7,359 bases of DNA, taken from the NCBI GenBank assembly GCA_947484245.1, contig CANKOT010000112.1, forward strand, positions 1 to 7,359. The letters are read 5' to 3'. Source of the DNA: Comamonadaceae bacterium (GTDB lineage: Bacteria; Pseudomonadota; Gammaproteobacteria; Burkholderiales; Burkholderiaceae). Below, in pieces: positions 1 to 5,819 of the stretch. Positions within the stretch are counted from its first letter, which is position 1. Every line of letters begins with the position of its first letter. A model generated the notes under the pieces. The model saw only the letters and a list, made by a program, of their open reading frames with translations. It was not told the origin of the DNA and did no database searches. Made by a program: the position numbers and the translations under genes.

Positions 1-137
1 CAAGGCTCACCGGATTAAGCGGCGAGTGCGAAACGTTCGTCGTTTGCAGTTAGTTTTTTTTCTGCTGTTTTACGAGGATCAGAACCTCGACATGCCCTGC
101 CACGCGTCCGAACCCATGTCGAAACCAGTGCAGCCCC
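1..137 (-). ncRNA. ssrA: tmRNA (transfer-messenger RNA), 5' part, cut by window edge
   Basis: tmRNA rescues stalled ribosomes: its alanyl-tRNA-like end enters the A site with SmpB, translation switches to its internal frame, and the stalled protein receives a degradation tag. On the minus strand the RNA starts at 137 with GGGGCTGCACTGGTTTCGAC, the conserved tmRNA 5' acceptor and D-loop region. A pseudoknot PK1 can be drawn. CGAGG (89-85) pairs with CCTCG (77-73), and the loop bases TTCTG (84-80) pair with CAGAA (64-60). An A-rich stretch, AAAAAAAACTAACT, then leads to the resume codon GCA at 47-45. The tag frame and its TAA stop are complete. The 3' portion (PK2-PK4, T arm, CCA end) lies beyond position 1. 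The order of elements is that of a standard one-piece tmRNA, not a permuted two-piece one. Identification is firm; the exact mature 5' base is inferred by homology. Confidence 0.95.
15..47 (-). other. tmRNA proteolysis-tag reading frame (ANDERFALAA, stop TAA)
   Basis: On the minus strand from 47 the codons are GCA AAC GAC GAA CGT TTC, then GCA CTC GCC GCT and TAA. This gives the tag ANDERFALAA. It starts with the typical AND/E and ends in the ALAA signal recognised by ClpXP and other proteases in well-studied bacteria. The E. coli tag is ANDENYALAA, so only positions 5 and 6 differ. The ORF is translated only after trans-translation and has no start codon or ribosome binding site of its own. 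Confidence 0.95.
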
Positions 138-146
138 AAGCTTTGT

Positions 147-175
147 ATTCTAGGCCTGTTCTGTCAATTGCTCAA
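147..175 (-). promoter_or_regulatory. Probable sigma70 promoter of ssrA
   Basis: On the minus strand TTGAGC (175-170, 4 of 6 to the -35 consensus) is followed after exactly 17 bp by TAGAAT (152-147, 5 of 6 to the -10 consensus). The mature tmRNA 5' end lies 9 bp below the -10 box. That allows a start a few bases upstream and a short leader removed by RNase P, as is known for other tmRNA precursors. The -35 box overlaps the TGA stop (174-172) of the upstream hydrolase gene. A perfect TTGACA at 167-162 is only 9 bp from TAGAAT, so it cannot be the partner of this -10. Confidence 0.65.
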
Positions 176-1155
176 GCGATACTTTCCACCCGCCCAAACC
201 TCACCATGGTGCTGGCAACCGTAAAGCGCTTGCTGCGCGTAGGCATGATCAACACCGCGTTGTCATAGGGCGATCGCAATGTGTGGCCCGCATCTTCTGC
301 CAAGGCCGTGCCTGCTTTTTCAATCACTTCCAAGCCGTTATAAACGTCGAGCCACTCAAAGTCGAGCGATTTGGCTGCATAGCCTTCGGTCACTTGCACC
401 ACTTTCTGTTCAAGCGCTGGCAAACTGCAACGTGAATCGGCCCATTCTGCTGTAGCAACACCCGTCACATTCAAAAACTTCAAGGTGGTTTCGCGGGCAA
501 TTTGCTCGCAGGCCCTCTCCCAATGCTGACCCGCTTCAAGCAAGATGGCGGTGTTGTGTTTGTTGGGGTCGCCAAAAGCCCCGCGCTCAATCATGCGCAA
601 ACCAATGGCATGGCCTGTGTCCACCATCAGCCATTCGGGCAAGCCAATTTTGGCAGACAGATTCAAAGACTTTTGCCCACCCTTAGGGCGCACACCACAC
701 ACCATGAGAGGCGCACTGGGCGCGCTCATAGAGTGCAAATCGAGCAAGTAGTCGGCAGTGTCGATGTAGGCCACCAACTCACGTGCACGGCGCAACTCTA
801 CGCTATCACGCGGTCCCTTTAAGACCTCATCAGACCAAACTCGGTTGAAGTCTTCTTCCACATAGCGATTGCCATCAGGGTTGGCTGGATCCCACATTTG
901 ATAGGCAGCCACATTGGCGAAGATGAACGAAACGACACCGCAAGTGGGTTGAAAGTTTTGCTTGAACAAATAGTCCAGTGTGATGGCACCACTCAATTCA
1001 TTGCCATGCGTTAAGGCTTGCACAATGACGTGTGGGCCAGGTTTGCCAGAGTCTAGCCGTGTGACATAGTCAATGCCCACGTTGCTGGCGCGATAGGCGC
1101 TGATGTCGGGCGCAGTGAGTTCAACTTGGAAAGGCGTTGCTGTTGTTGGTGTCAT
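172..1155 (-). CDS. Succinylglutamate desuccinylase/aspartoacylase (AstE/AspA) family zinc hydrolase
   Basis: This 327-residue protein belongs to the AstE/AspA group of M14-like zinc carboxypeptidase relatives, which remove an acyl group from N-acylated amino acids or related small amides. The visible signature is H50-G-N-E53 (two zinc ligands), DFNRVW at 102-107 (substrate-binding DxNR motif of the family), LDLHS with H141 as third zinc ligand, and LLEAGQ with E207 as the probable general base. There is no signal peptide, so it should be cytosolic. No other ast genes are present, so arginine succinyltransferase degradation is not supported; the substrate is unknown. The ATG overlaps the TAA of the upstream small gene (TAATG) and no good Shine-Dalgarno precedes it, which points to translational coupling. 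No terminator separates it from ssrA, so readthrough into ssrA is possible. Family assignment is firm, function in detail is not. Confidence 0.85.
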   Translation of the reverse strand: MTPTTATPFQVELTAPDISAYRASNVGIDYVTRLDSGKPGPHVIVQALTHGNELSGAITLDYLFKQNFQPTCGVVSFIFANVAAYQMWDPANPDGNRYVEEDFNRVWSDEVLKGPRDSVELRRARELVAYIDTADYLLDLHSMSAPSAPLMVCGVRPKGGQKSLNLSAKIGLPEWLMVDTGHAIGLRMIERGAFGDPNKHNTAILLEAGQHWERACEQIARETTLKFLNVTGVATAEWADSRCSLPALEQKVVQVTEGYAAKSLDFEWLDVYNGLEVIEKAGTALAEDAGHTLRSPYDNAVLIMPTRSKRFTVASTMVRFGRVESIA

Positions 1156-1394
1156 TATTTCTTGGCGTCTGCTTTGGGGTCGCTCTTGCCATCTGCCTTC
1201 GCATCACTCTTACCATCAGCTTTTGCAGGGGCAGAGCCCTCTTTCACTTTGACCACACGGCACTTTTTGTGAGCAGGCTCTTTGGACGTGGCAGGAATGT
1301 TTTCACATATTTTTTCCACTTTGTAGGCCCAAGCGTTGCCGGCCATGACCGAGCTGCCCAAGAAAGCAATGAGAACCGCCAATCGAAGAGTCAT
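1155..1394 (-). CDS. Small exported lysine-rich protein with repeat tail (unknown function)
   Basis: A 79-residue protein with a clear Sec signal peptide: MTLR, then a hydrophobic core, then AGNAWA with predicted cleavage after A23. The mature part has about 56 residues, two cysteines (C30 and C45, possibly a disulfide) and a charged tail made of AKADGKSD twice (57-72) followed by PKADAKK. I chose the ATG at 1394 because AAGG lies 7 nt upstream (1405-1402) and the signal peptide starts there. A longer version from a TTG at 1493 would add 33 unlikely residues across the control region. Its stop overlaps the start of the hydrolase gene by one base (TAATG), so both are probably made from one transcript. 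I do not recognise the family. It is likely periplasmic or secreted; metal or polyanion binding by the lysine/aspartate tail is only a guess. Confidence 0.72.
   Translation of the reverse strand: MTLRLAVLIAFLGSSVMAGNAWAYKVEKICENIPATSKEPAHKKCRVVKVKEGSAPAKADGKSDAKADGKSDPKADAKK
1179..1226 (-). repeat. Two tandem 24-bp in-frame repeats encoding AKADGKSD
   Basis: Two adjacent 24-bp units (1226-1203 and 1202-1179) encode the identical octapeptide AKADGKSD. They differ at several third codon positions (for example GCA AAA GCT against GCG AAG GCA). A degenerate third unit, PKADAKK, ends the protein. The peptide is kept while the DNA has drifted, so the duplication is not very recent and the peptide may be under some selection. 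Confidence 0.85.
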
Positions 1395-1408
1395 GGAAAA
1401 ACCTTGAA

Positions 1409-1473
1409 ACATGGTTGAAAATGCGATGATATGTACCTGAACAAAACCATTGTCATGGGCTGACATGGTTGAA
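1409..1473. repeat. 11-bp direct repeat flanking the divergent control region
   Basis: The sequence ACATGGTTGAA occurs at 1409-1419 and again at 1463-1473, 54 bp apart, close to five helical turns. Both copies lie in the non-coding gap between the small exported protein gene (start at 1394, leftward) and the methyltransferase gene (start at 1494, rightward). The second copy overlaps the right arm of an inverted repeat at 1447-1468. Equal helical phasing would suit two bound copies of one regulator, but no regulator is encoded nearby. Confidence 0.5.
1447..1468. promoter_or_regulatory. Imperfect inverted repeat, candidate operator between divergent genes
   Basis: The arms CCATTGTCA (1447-1455) and TGACATGG (1461-1468) are complementary apart from one extra T, around the 5-bp centre TGGGC. 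It sits between two divergent genes. Weak promoter-like boxes overlap it: on the minus strand ATGACA with a TATCAT 19 bp on, and on the plus strand TTGTCA with AATTAT 16 bp on. Neither is strong enough to call as a promoter. The shape suits a dimeric DNA-binding regulator that could control both directions. Confidence 0.35.
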
Positions 1474-1493
1474 TTATCGGAAAGAAGAATCAA

Positions 1494-2258
1494 TTGTCAA
1501 ATTTGATCCGTTGGCCATTGACTGCTTTGGCTGTTTGGGGAGGGGTTTGGTACCTTTATTTGTTCTTGGTTGAGCAAGGTATTCACCCTTCTGTTGCCAT
1601 GATGTTTGCCACCTGTGGCGGTGTTTTTGCCGCTGCCGCAGCTTGGCAAAAAGGTTTTTCTCAAGCCAGAACTGCGGCTTTGGCCATGGGCTTTCCGGTG
1701 TCTTTCTGGCTCACGGGCATGGCCACTGTGCCTGCTTGGCTCTGGTTGTTGCCCCTGGTTTTGATCATCTGGATCTACCCCATGCACGCATGGCGCGATG
1801 CCCCCGTGTTTCCCACCCCCCTGAATGCTTTGCGCCAAGTGCCGCGCTGGGCCGTCTTGCCAGCACAAGCCAAAATTCTGGATGCAGGCTGCGGGGCAGG
1901 CGATGGGCTCAAGGCCTTGCGCCTGGCTTATGTCAATGCGCAGTGGATTGGCATTGAATTTAGCCGTCCCTTAAGCTGGTTGGCTAAGTTCAGATGCCCT
2001 TGGGCCGAAGTGCGGTGCGGCGATATTTGGGACGACCATTGGGGTGCCTACGACATGGTCTATTTGTTTCAACGGCCTGAAACCATGCCCCGAGCTGTAG
2101 AGAAAGCCAAAGCAGAAATGAAGCCGGGCGCTTGGCTGGTGAGCTTGGAGTTTGAGGCGGCAGATTTAAAGCCCAACGCTGTTACTGACGCCAGCCCCAA
2201 TCGCCCTGTTTGGCTTTACCAAGCGCCCTTTACGGGTCAATCCCGAGATAAACGCTAG
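1494..2258 (+). CDS. Membrane-anchored class I SAM-dependent methyltransferase
   Basis: A 254-residue protein with two parts. Residues about 7-96 hold three or four hydrophobic segments (around 7-28, 32-52 and 61-96, the last long enough for two helices). Residues about 115-225 form a Rossmann-type methyltransferase domain: motif I ILDAGCGAGDG (128-138), acidic E155 ending strand 2 (WIGIEFS), D177 in CGDIWD, strand 4 YDMVYLF (186-192), and KPGAWLVSLEF (210-220). The catalytic domain should face the cytoplasm and modify a lipid, quinone, membrane protein or small molecule; the substrate is unknown. The start is TTG at 1494, 6 nt after the purine-rich GGAAAGAAG (1479-1487). An in-frame TGA at 1470-1472 excludes ATG starts upstream, and the next ATG would remove the first hydrophobic segment. 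The acyl-CoA synthetase gene follows after 45 bp on the same strand, so the two may be cotranscribed. Confidence 0.8.
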   Translation: MSNLIRWPLTALAVWGGVWYLYLFLVEQGIHPSVAMMFATCGGVFAAAAAWQKGFSQARTAALAMGFPVSFWLTGMATVPAWLWLLPLVLIIWIYPMHAWRDAPVFPTPLNALRQVPRWAVLPAQAKILDAGCGAGDGLKALRLAYVNAQWIGIEFSRPLSWLAKFRCPWAEVRCGDIWDDHWGAYDMVYLFQRPETMPRAVEKAKAEMKPGAWLVSLEFEAADLKPNAVTDASPNRPVWLYQAPFTGQSRDKR

Positions 2259-2272
2259 CTGATGTGACTATG

Positions 2273-2299
2273 ATCTTCGAATTCACTCAATTCGGAGAT
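2273..2299 (+). promoter_or_regulatory. Hairpin burying the Shine-Dalgarno of the acyl-CoA synthetase gene
   Basis: Arms ATCTTCGAATT (2273-2283) and AATTCGGAGAT (2289-2299) form an 11-bp RNA stem with a single G-U wobble (2277 with 2295) and a 5-nt loop CACTC. The 3' arm contains GGAG (2294-2297), the ribosome binding site 6 nt before the ATG at 2304. When folded, the site is fully paired, so translation initiation should be lowered unless the stem is opened. Opening could come from ribosomes finishing the upstream methyltransferase (stop at 2256-2258), temperature, a protein or a small RNA. There is no U-tract after it, so it is not a terminator. The same sequence could instead be a DNA operator palindrome. 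Confidence 0.6.
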
Positions 2300-2303
2300 T
2301 CCC

Positions 2304-3926
2304 ATGCTCAAACCCGGCCTCATGATGGACCGCCCCTTGCTTTTGTCTGGCATCTTGGCTCACGCAGCCAATCAATTTGGCGGTCAAGAAGTGGTCTCGC
2401 GCGAAACGCATGGCCCCTTGTTTCGCTACACCTATGCCGAGTGCGCACAGCGCTCACGCAAACTGGCCAATGCTCTGAAGGGCTTGAGTTTGAAAGAAGG
2501 CAGCGTGGTGGGCTCTATTGCATGGAACAACCACCGCCACTTAGAAGCTTACTACGCGGTGTCTGGCAGCGGCATGGTGATGCACACTTGCAATCCGCGC
2601 TTGCATCCCCAGCAACTCATTTACATCATCAACCACGCCGAAGATGAAGTGGTGTTGTTTGACATCACCTTTGCGCCCCTCATCAAAGGCATTGCGGCGC
2701 ATTGCCCCAAAGTACGCGCTTGGGTGTGCCTTACTGAGCGTACCCACATGCCCGACATTGAAGGCGTGGCCAATGTGCTGTGCTACGACGAGCTCATTGC
2801 TCCCGCCAGCGATGTGTTTGAGTGGCCCGATTTTGACGAGCGATCGGCTGCTGCCATTTGCTACACATCAGGCACCACGGGCAATCCCAAAGGCGCCATG
2901 TATTCGCACCGCGCCATTGTGATCAACGCACTGTCGGGTTGCTTGCCCAGCATTTTGAACTTGTCGCCCGAAGAAGCCATTCTGCCTGTGGTGCCCATGT
3001 TTCATATCAACGCGTGGTGCATTCCTTATGCAGCGCCCATCGCTGGTGCCAAGCTGGTATTGCCAGGCCCCAAACTGGATGGTGCCAGTTTGTATGAGCT
3101 CATTGAAGCTGAAAAAGTAACGATCAGTGCCGGTGTACCCACCATTTGGATGGCCCTCATTCAGCACCTAGAGCAAAACAAATTGCGTTTCAGCAGCATG
3201 AAGCGCACGGCAGTGGGCGGCTCGGCCATGCCCACCGCGCTCATCGCCAAATTCAGCGACGACTACGGTGTGGAAGTGCGCCATGGTTGGGGCATGACCG
3301 AAACCACTGCGGTGGCCACCATGAGCAGCATGACCCCAGAACAACGCGCCATGCCTGCGGCCGACCGCCATGCTTTGGTGGGCAAACAAGGCCGCTCTGT
3401 GTTTGGTACAGACATCAAAGTGGTTGACGAAGAGGGCAACACCTTGCCACGCGATGGCACCTCGCAAGGCGAGTTGATGGTGCGCGGTCAGTGGATTATT
3501 TCGGGCTACTACAAAGGCGAAAAATCACCCTTGGTGGACGGCTGGTTTCCAACCGGCGACATTGCCACCATCGATGCGCAAGGCGTGATGCAAATTCGCG
3601 ATCGCACCAAAGACGTGATTAAAACCGGCGGTGAATGGATCAGCTCTATTGATTTGGAAAATGCCGCCATTGCGCATCCTGCGGTGGCCATGGCGGCCGT
3701 CATTGGTGTGAAGCACCCCAAGTGGGATGAGCGCCCCTTGATGTTTGTGGTGCGCAAGCCTGGGCAGACCGTTGAGAAAGAAGAGATCTTGTCTTTCTTG
3801 GAGACCAAAGTGGCCAAGTGGTGGGTGCCCGACGATGTGATCTTCTTAGACTCCTTGCCTGTGGGTGGCACCGGCAAGGTTCAAAAGGGTGACTTGCGCA
3901 AAACCTACGGCGGCGTTTTTAGCTAA
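2304..3926 (+). CDS. AMP-forming acyl-CoA synthetase (AlkK/DmdB-like fatty-acid-CoA ligase)
   Basis: This 540-residue ANL-superfamily enzyme activates a carboxylic acid with ATP to an acyl-adenylate and then transfers it to CoA. Visible motifs in order: AWNNHRHLEAYYAVSGSG near the N terminus, P-loop YTSGTTGNPKG (187-197), VPMFHINAW (230-238), GWGMTETTA (328-336), the ATP-ribose-binding Asp in WFPTGD (D419), the hinge and CoA-side segment RTKDVIKTGGEWIS (434-447), and the catalytic lysine in GTGK (K525). All key residues are present and length is normal. From memory the sequence lines up closely with Pseudomonas AlkK, a medium-chain enzyme of alkane use, and with DmdB-type methylthiopropionate ligases. 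The acyl substrate therefore probably is a medium-chain or short substituted acid; this is inference. The ATG has GGAG 6 nt upstream inside a hairpin. No beta-oxidation genes lie nearby in the window. Confidence 0.9.
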   Translation: MLKPGLMMDRPLLLSGILAHAANQFGGQEVVSRETHGPLFRYTYAECAQRSRKLANALKGLSLKEGSVVGSIAWNNHRHLEAYYAVSGSGMVMHTCNPRLHPQQLIYIINHAEDEVVLFDITFAPLIKGIAAHCPKVRAWVCLTERTHMPDIEGVANVLCYDELIAPASDVFEWPDFDERSAAAICYTSGTTGNPKGAMYSHRAIVINALSGCLPSILNLSPEEAILPVVPMFHINAWCIPYAAPIAGAKLVLPGPKLDGASLYELIEAEKVTISAGVPTIWMALIQHLEQNKLRFSSMKRTAVGGSAMPTALIAKFSDDYGVEVRHGWGMTETTAVATMSSMTPEQRAMPAADRHALVGKQGRSVFGTDIKVVDEEGNTLPRDGTSQGELMVRGQWIISGYYKGEKSPLVDGWFPTGDIATIDAQGVMQIRDRTKDVIKTGGEWISSIDLENAAIAHPAVAMAAVIGVKHPKWDERPLMFVVRKPGQTVEKEEILSFLETKVAKWWVPDDVIFLDSLPVGGTGKVQKGDLRKTYGGVFS

Positions 3927-3944
3927 ACATTGTTGAGCTAAACA
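3918..3944 (+). repeat. Short direct and inverted repeat at the convergent gene junction
   Basis: AGCTAAACA occurs at 3921-3929 and 3936-3944, a period of 15 bp, across the stop codon (3924-3926) of the acyl-CoA synthetase gene. TTTAGCT (3918-3924) can also pair with AGCTAAA (3936-3942) around an 11-nt loop. The stem is AT-rich, only 7 bp, and has no T-tract on either strand. It is at best a weak terminator for the two genes that converge here, which end only 22 bp apart. Confidence 0.4.
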
Positions 3945-3948
3945 GTCT

Positions 3949-4704
3949 TCAATGCCCCAAGATCTTGGATAAAAAGTCTTGGGCCCTGTCGGTTTGTGGC
4001 GAGTCAAAGAACTGCTGGGGCGGTGCTTGCTCAACCACCTGACCTTGGTCCATGAAAATCACGCGGTCGGCCACCGCCTTGGCAAAGCCCATCTCGTGCG
4101 TCACGCACAACATGGTCATGCCTTGGCTAGTGAGTTCGACCATCACGTCCAGCACTTCCTTGATCATCTCGGGATCGAGGGCCGAGGTGGGCTCATCGAA
4201 CAGCATGATCTTGGGCGTTAGGCACAGGGCACGGGCAATGGCCACGCGCTGCTGCTGGCCGCCAGACAACTGCAGGGGATATTTGTTGGCATGCTCGGCA
4301 ATTTGCACGCGCTCGAGCTGCACCATGGCTTTGTCGATGGCTTCCTTGCGCGGCATCTTGGCCACCCAGGTGGGTGACAAGATGAGGTTTTCCATCACCG
4401 TCAGGTGCGGGAACAGGTTGAACTGCTGAAACACCATGCCAACTTCGCGGCGTACCTGGTCAATGCCCTTGAGGTCATCGCCTAAAACCGTGCCATCCAC
4501 AGTAAGGGTGCCTTCCTGGTATTCCTCCAGGGCGTTGATGCAGCGAATCAGGGTGGATTTGCCCGAGCCCGATGGGCCGCAAATGACCACTTTTTCGCCT
4601 TTGGCGAACTGCAGGTTGACGTCGCGCAGCACGTGGTAACCATTGCTGGCATACCACTTGTTCACGCCTTTGAATTCAATGATGGGGGTCGCGTTGGAGG
4701 TCAT
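3949..4704 (-). CDS. aapP: General L-amino-acid ABC transporter, ATP-binding subunit
   Basis: This 251-residue cytoplasmic ATPase powers amino-acid import through the AapQ-AapM membrane pair. It is a typical polar amino-acid family ATPase: Walker A GPSGSGKST (43-51), Q-loop VFQQFNLFP (from 91), signature LSGGQQQR (146-153), Walker B IMLFDEP (166-172, with E171 as catalytic base), D-loop SALD, and the switch histidine H203 in VTHEMGFA. No key residue is missing. The ATG lies 13 bp after the aapM stop, preceded by the purine-rich GAAAGAGA, so it is the last gene of the operon. Related ATPases such as GlnQ and GltL look almost the same. The aapP call rests on the adjacent permeases, both of the large Aap/Bzt type, and on gene order. 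Confidence 0.93.
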   Translation of the reverse strand: MTSNATPIIEFKGVNKWYASNGYHVLRDVNLQFAKGEKVVICGPSGSGKSTLIRCINALEEYQEGTLTVDGTVLGDDLKGIDQVRREVGMVFQQFNLFPHLTVMENLILSPTWVAKMPRKEAIDKAMVQLERVQIAEHANKYPLQLSGGQQQRVAIARALCLTPKIMLFDEPTSALDPEMIKEVLDVMVELTSQGMTMLCVTHEMGFAKAVADRVIFMDQGQVVEQAPPQQFFDSPQTDRAQDFLSKILGH

Positions 4705-4717
4705 AGGTCTCTTTCGT

Positions 4718-5818
4718 TCAGCGGACTTTGCTCACGGCCGTGCGCTCTTCGATCCACAGGCTGTAGCGCGACATGGCAAAGCAGAACGCAAAATAAATGA
4801 AGGTGATGAAAAGGTAGGCTTCGATTTTGAAGGGGCGCCAGTCGGCGTCCGAATTGAGTGCCAAGCCCAAAGCACCGGTGAGCTCATACAGCGACACAAT
4901 GGTTACAAGGGAGGTGTCTTTGAACAGGCCAATGAAGGTGTTCATGATGGAAGGCACCACGGTGGCCAAAGCTTGTGGCAATACGATCATGCGCTGGGTC
5001 TGCCAATAGGTCAGGCCCAAAGTGGCCGCCGCCTCGGTCTGACCTTTAGGCAAAGCCTGCAAGCCTCCGCGAATGACTTCGGCCATGTAAGCCGCCGAAA
5101 ACAGCGTGATGCCCACCACCACACGCACCAGCACGTCAATTTTCACGCCCTCGGGCATGAACAAGGGCAGCATGAACGAAGCCATGAACAACACGGTAAT
5201 GAGCGGCACGCCACGAATAAGCTCCACATACAGGGTGCACAAAGCCTTGATGGCGGGCATGTTGGAGCGACGGCCCAGCGCCACAAAGATGGCCAGCGGG
5301 AACGCCAGCGTCATAGAGATCACAGTGAGCATGACCGTGAGCGGAAAGCCGCCCCACTGGTCGGTGTCTACCGCTGTCAGGCCCATCCAACCGCCTTTCA
5401 TGAGGATGAAATAAACCACCAGCATGAGGGCCCAGACCAGGGGCAAAGCCTTGTTCCAAAAACGCGGCATGCAACTGATGACCACCACGCCAAGCATGAT
5501 GGCGGTGGCGATTATCGGACGCCAATGCTCGGCCTCCGGGTACCGGCCCATCACAATCAGACGCCCTTTTTCGGTAATCACACCCCAGCAAGCGCCTACG
5601 CCGCGCCCCTCGTTGCAAGCCTGCAAGTTGGCGCCAAACACGGCATGCACAAGAGCCCAGTCCATGGACGACACAAGGGTCCAAATTCCCAGCGCCAGCA
5701 GCAACAAGGTCATCACACTGTTGCTGGTGCTCGAAAACAAGTTGACGCGCAGCCAAGCCAGTGGGCTGGCGCTTTGGCCCGGCATGGGACGGGCCTCGAT
5801 GGATTTAAAAACATGCAT
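4718..5818 (-). CDS. aapM: General L-amino-acid ABC transporter, permease subunit AapM
   Basis: A 366-residue inner-membrane permease, partner of AapQ. Features are an N-terminal cytoplasmic stretch, a first membrane helix near 35-52, and a periplasmic segment with C68 and C77 in an EGRGVGACWGVITEKGR-like region ending GRYP, which is typical of AapM/BztC-type permeases. More helices lie near 102-118 and 125-140. The conserved transport domain (about 155-355) carries the EAA loop EAAATLGL...RMIVLPQAL (262-284) that docks on the ATPase. I place the start at 5818 rather than the longer 5848 because AGGAG (5830-5826) sits 7 nt before it and the longer form has no good ribosome binding site. With this start the gene begins one base after the aapQ stop (TGACATG), fitting tight coupling. 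The protein is longer than simple HisM-type permeases, as expected for this family. Confidence 0.93.
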   Translation of the reverse strand: MHVFKSIEARPMPGQSASPLAWLRVNLFSSTSNSVMTLLLLALGIWTLVSSMDWALVHAVFGANLQACNEGRGVGACWGVITEKGRLIVMGRYPEAEHWRPIIATAIMLGVVVISCMPRFWNKALPLVWALMLVVYFILMKGGWMGLTAVDTDQWGGFPLTVMLTVISMTLAFPLAIFVALGRRSNMPAIKALCTLYVELIRGVPLITVLFMASFMLPLFMPEGVKIDVLVRVVVGITLFSAAYMAEVIRGGLQALPKGQTEAAATLGLTYWQTQRMIVLPQALATVVPSIMNTFIGLFKDTSLVTIVSLYELTGALGLALNSDADWRPFKIEAYLFITFIYFAFCFAMSRYSLWIEERTAVSKVR

Positions 5819-5819
5819 G

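Noticed and set aside
162..167. Perfect TTGACA on the minus strand as ssrA -35 box
   Set aside because: It is only 9 bp from TAGAAT, and nothing like a -10 box lies 16-18 bp downstream of it. TTGAGC with 17-bp spacing fits better.
26..268. 80-codon plus-strand frame at the left end
   Set aside because: It runs antisense through the tmRNA and the end of the hydrolase gene, has no ribosome binding site and no recognisable features.
1395..1493. N-terminal extension of the small exported protein from a TTG at 1493
   Set aside because: It would put 33 poorly composed residues before a clear signal peptide. The ATG at 1394 has an AAGG at the right distance and leaves the divergent control region free.
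2269..2274. TATGAT as a -10 box for a separate acyl-CoA synthetase promoter
   Set aside because: No -35-like hexamer lies 16-18 bp upstream (AGATAA is found there), and the TG is one base off for an extended -10. It cannot be excluded, but is not called.
2273..2299. Intrinsic terminator after the methyltransferase gene
   Set aside because: The stem is AU-rich and followed by TCCCATG, not a T-run. Its overlap with the ribosome binding site points to translational control instead.
3918..3948. Bidirectional terminator between the convergent genes
   Set aside because: The possible stem is only 7 AT-rich pairs with an 11-nt loop and no T-tract on either side. It is recorded only as a repeat.
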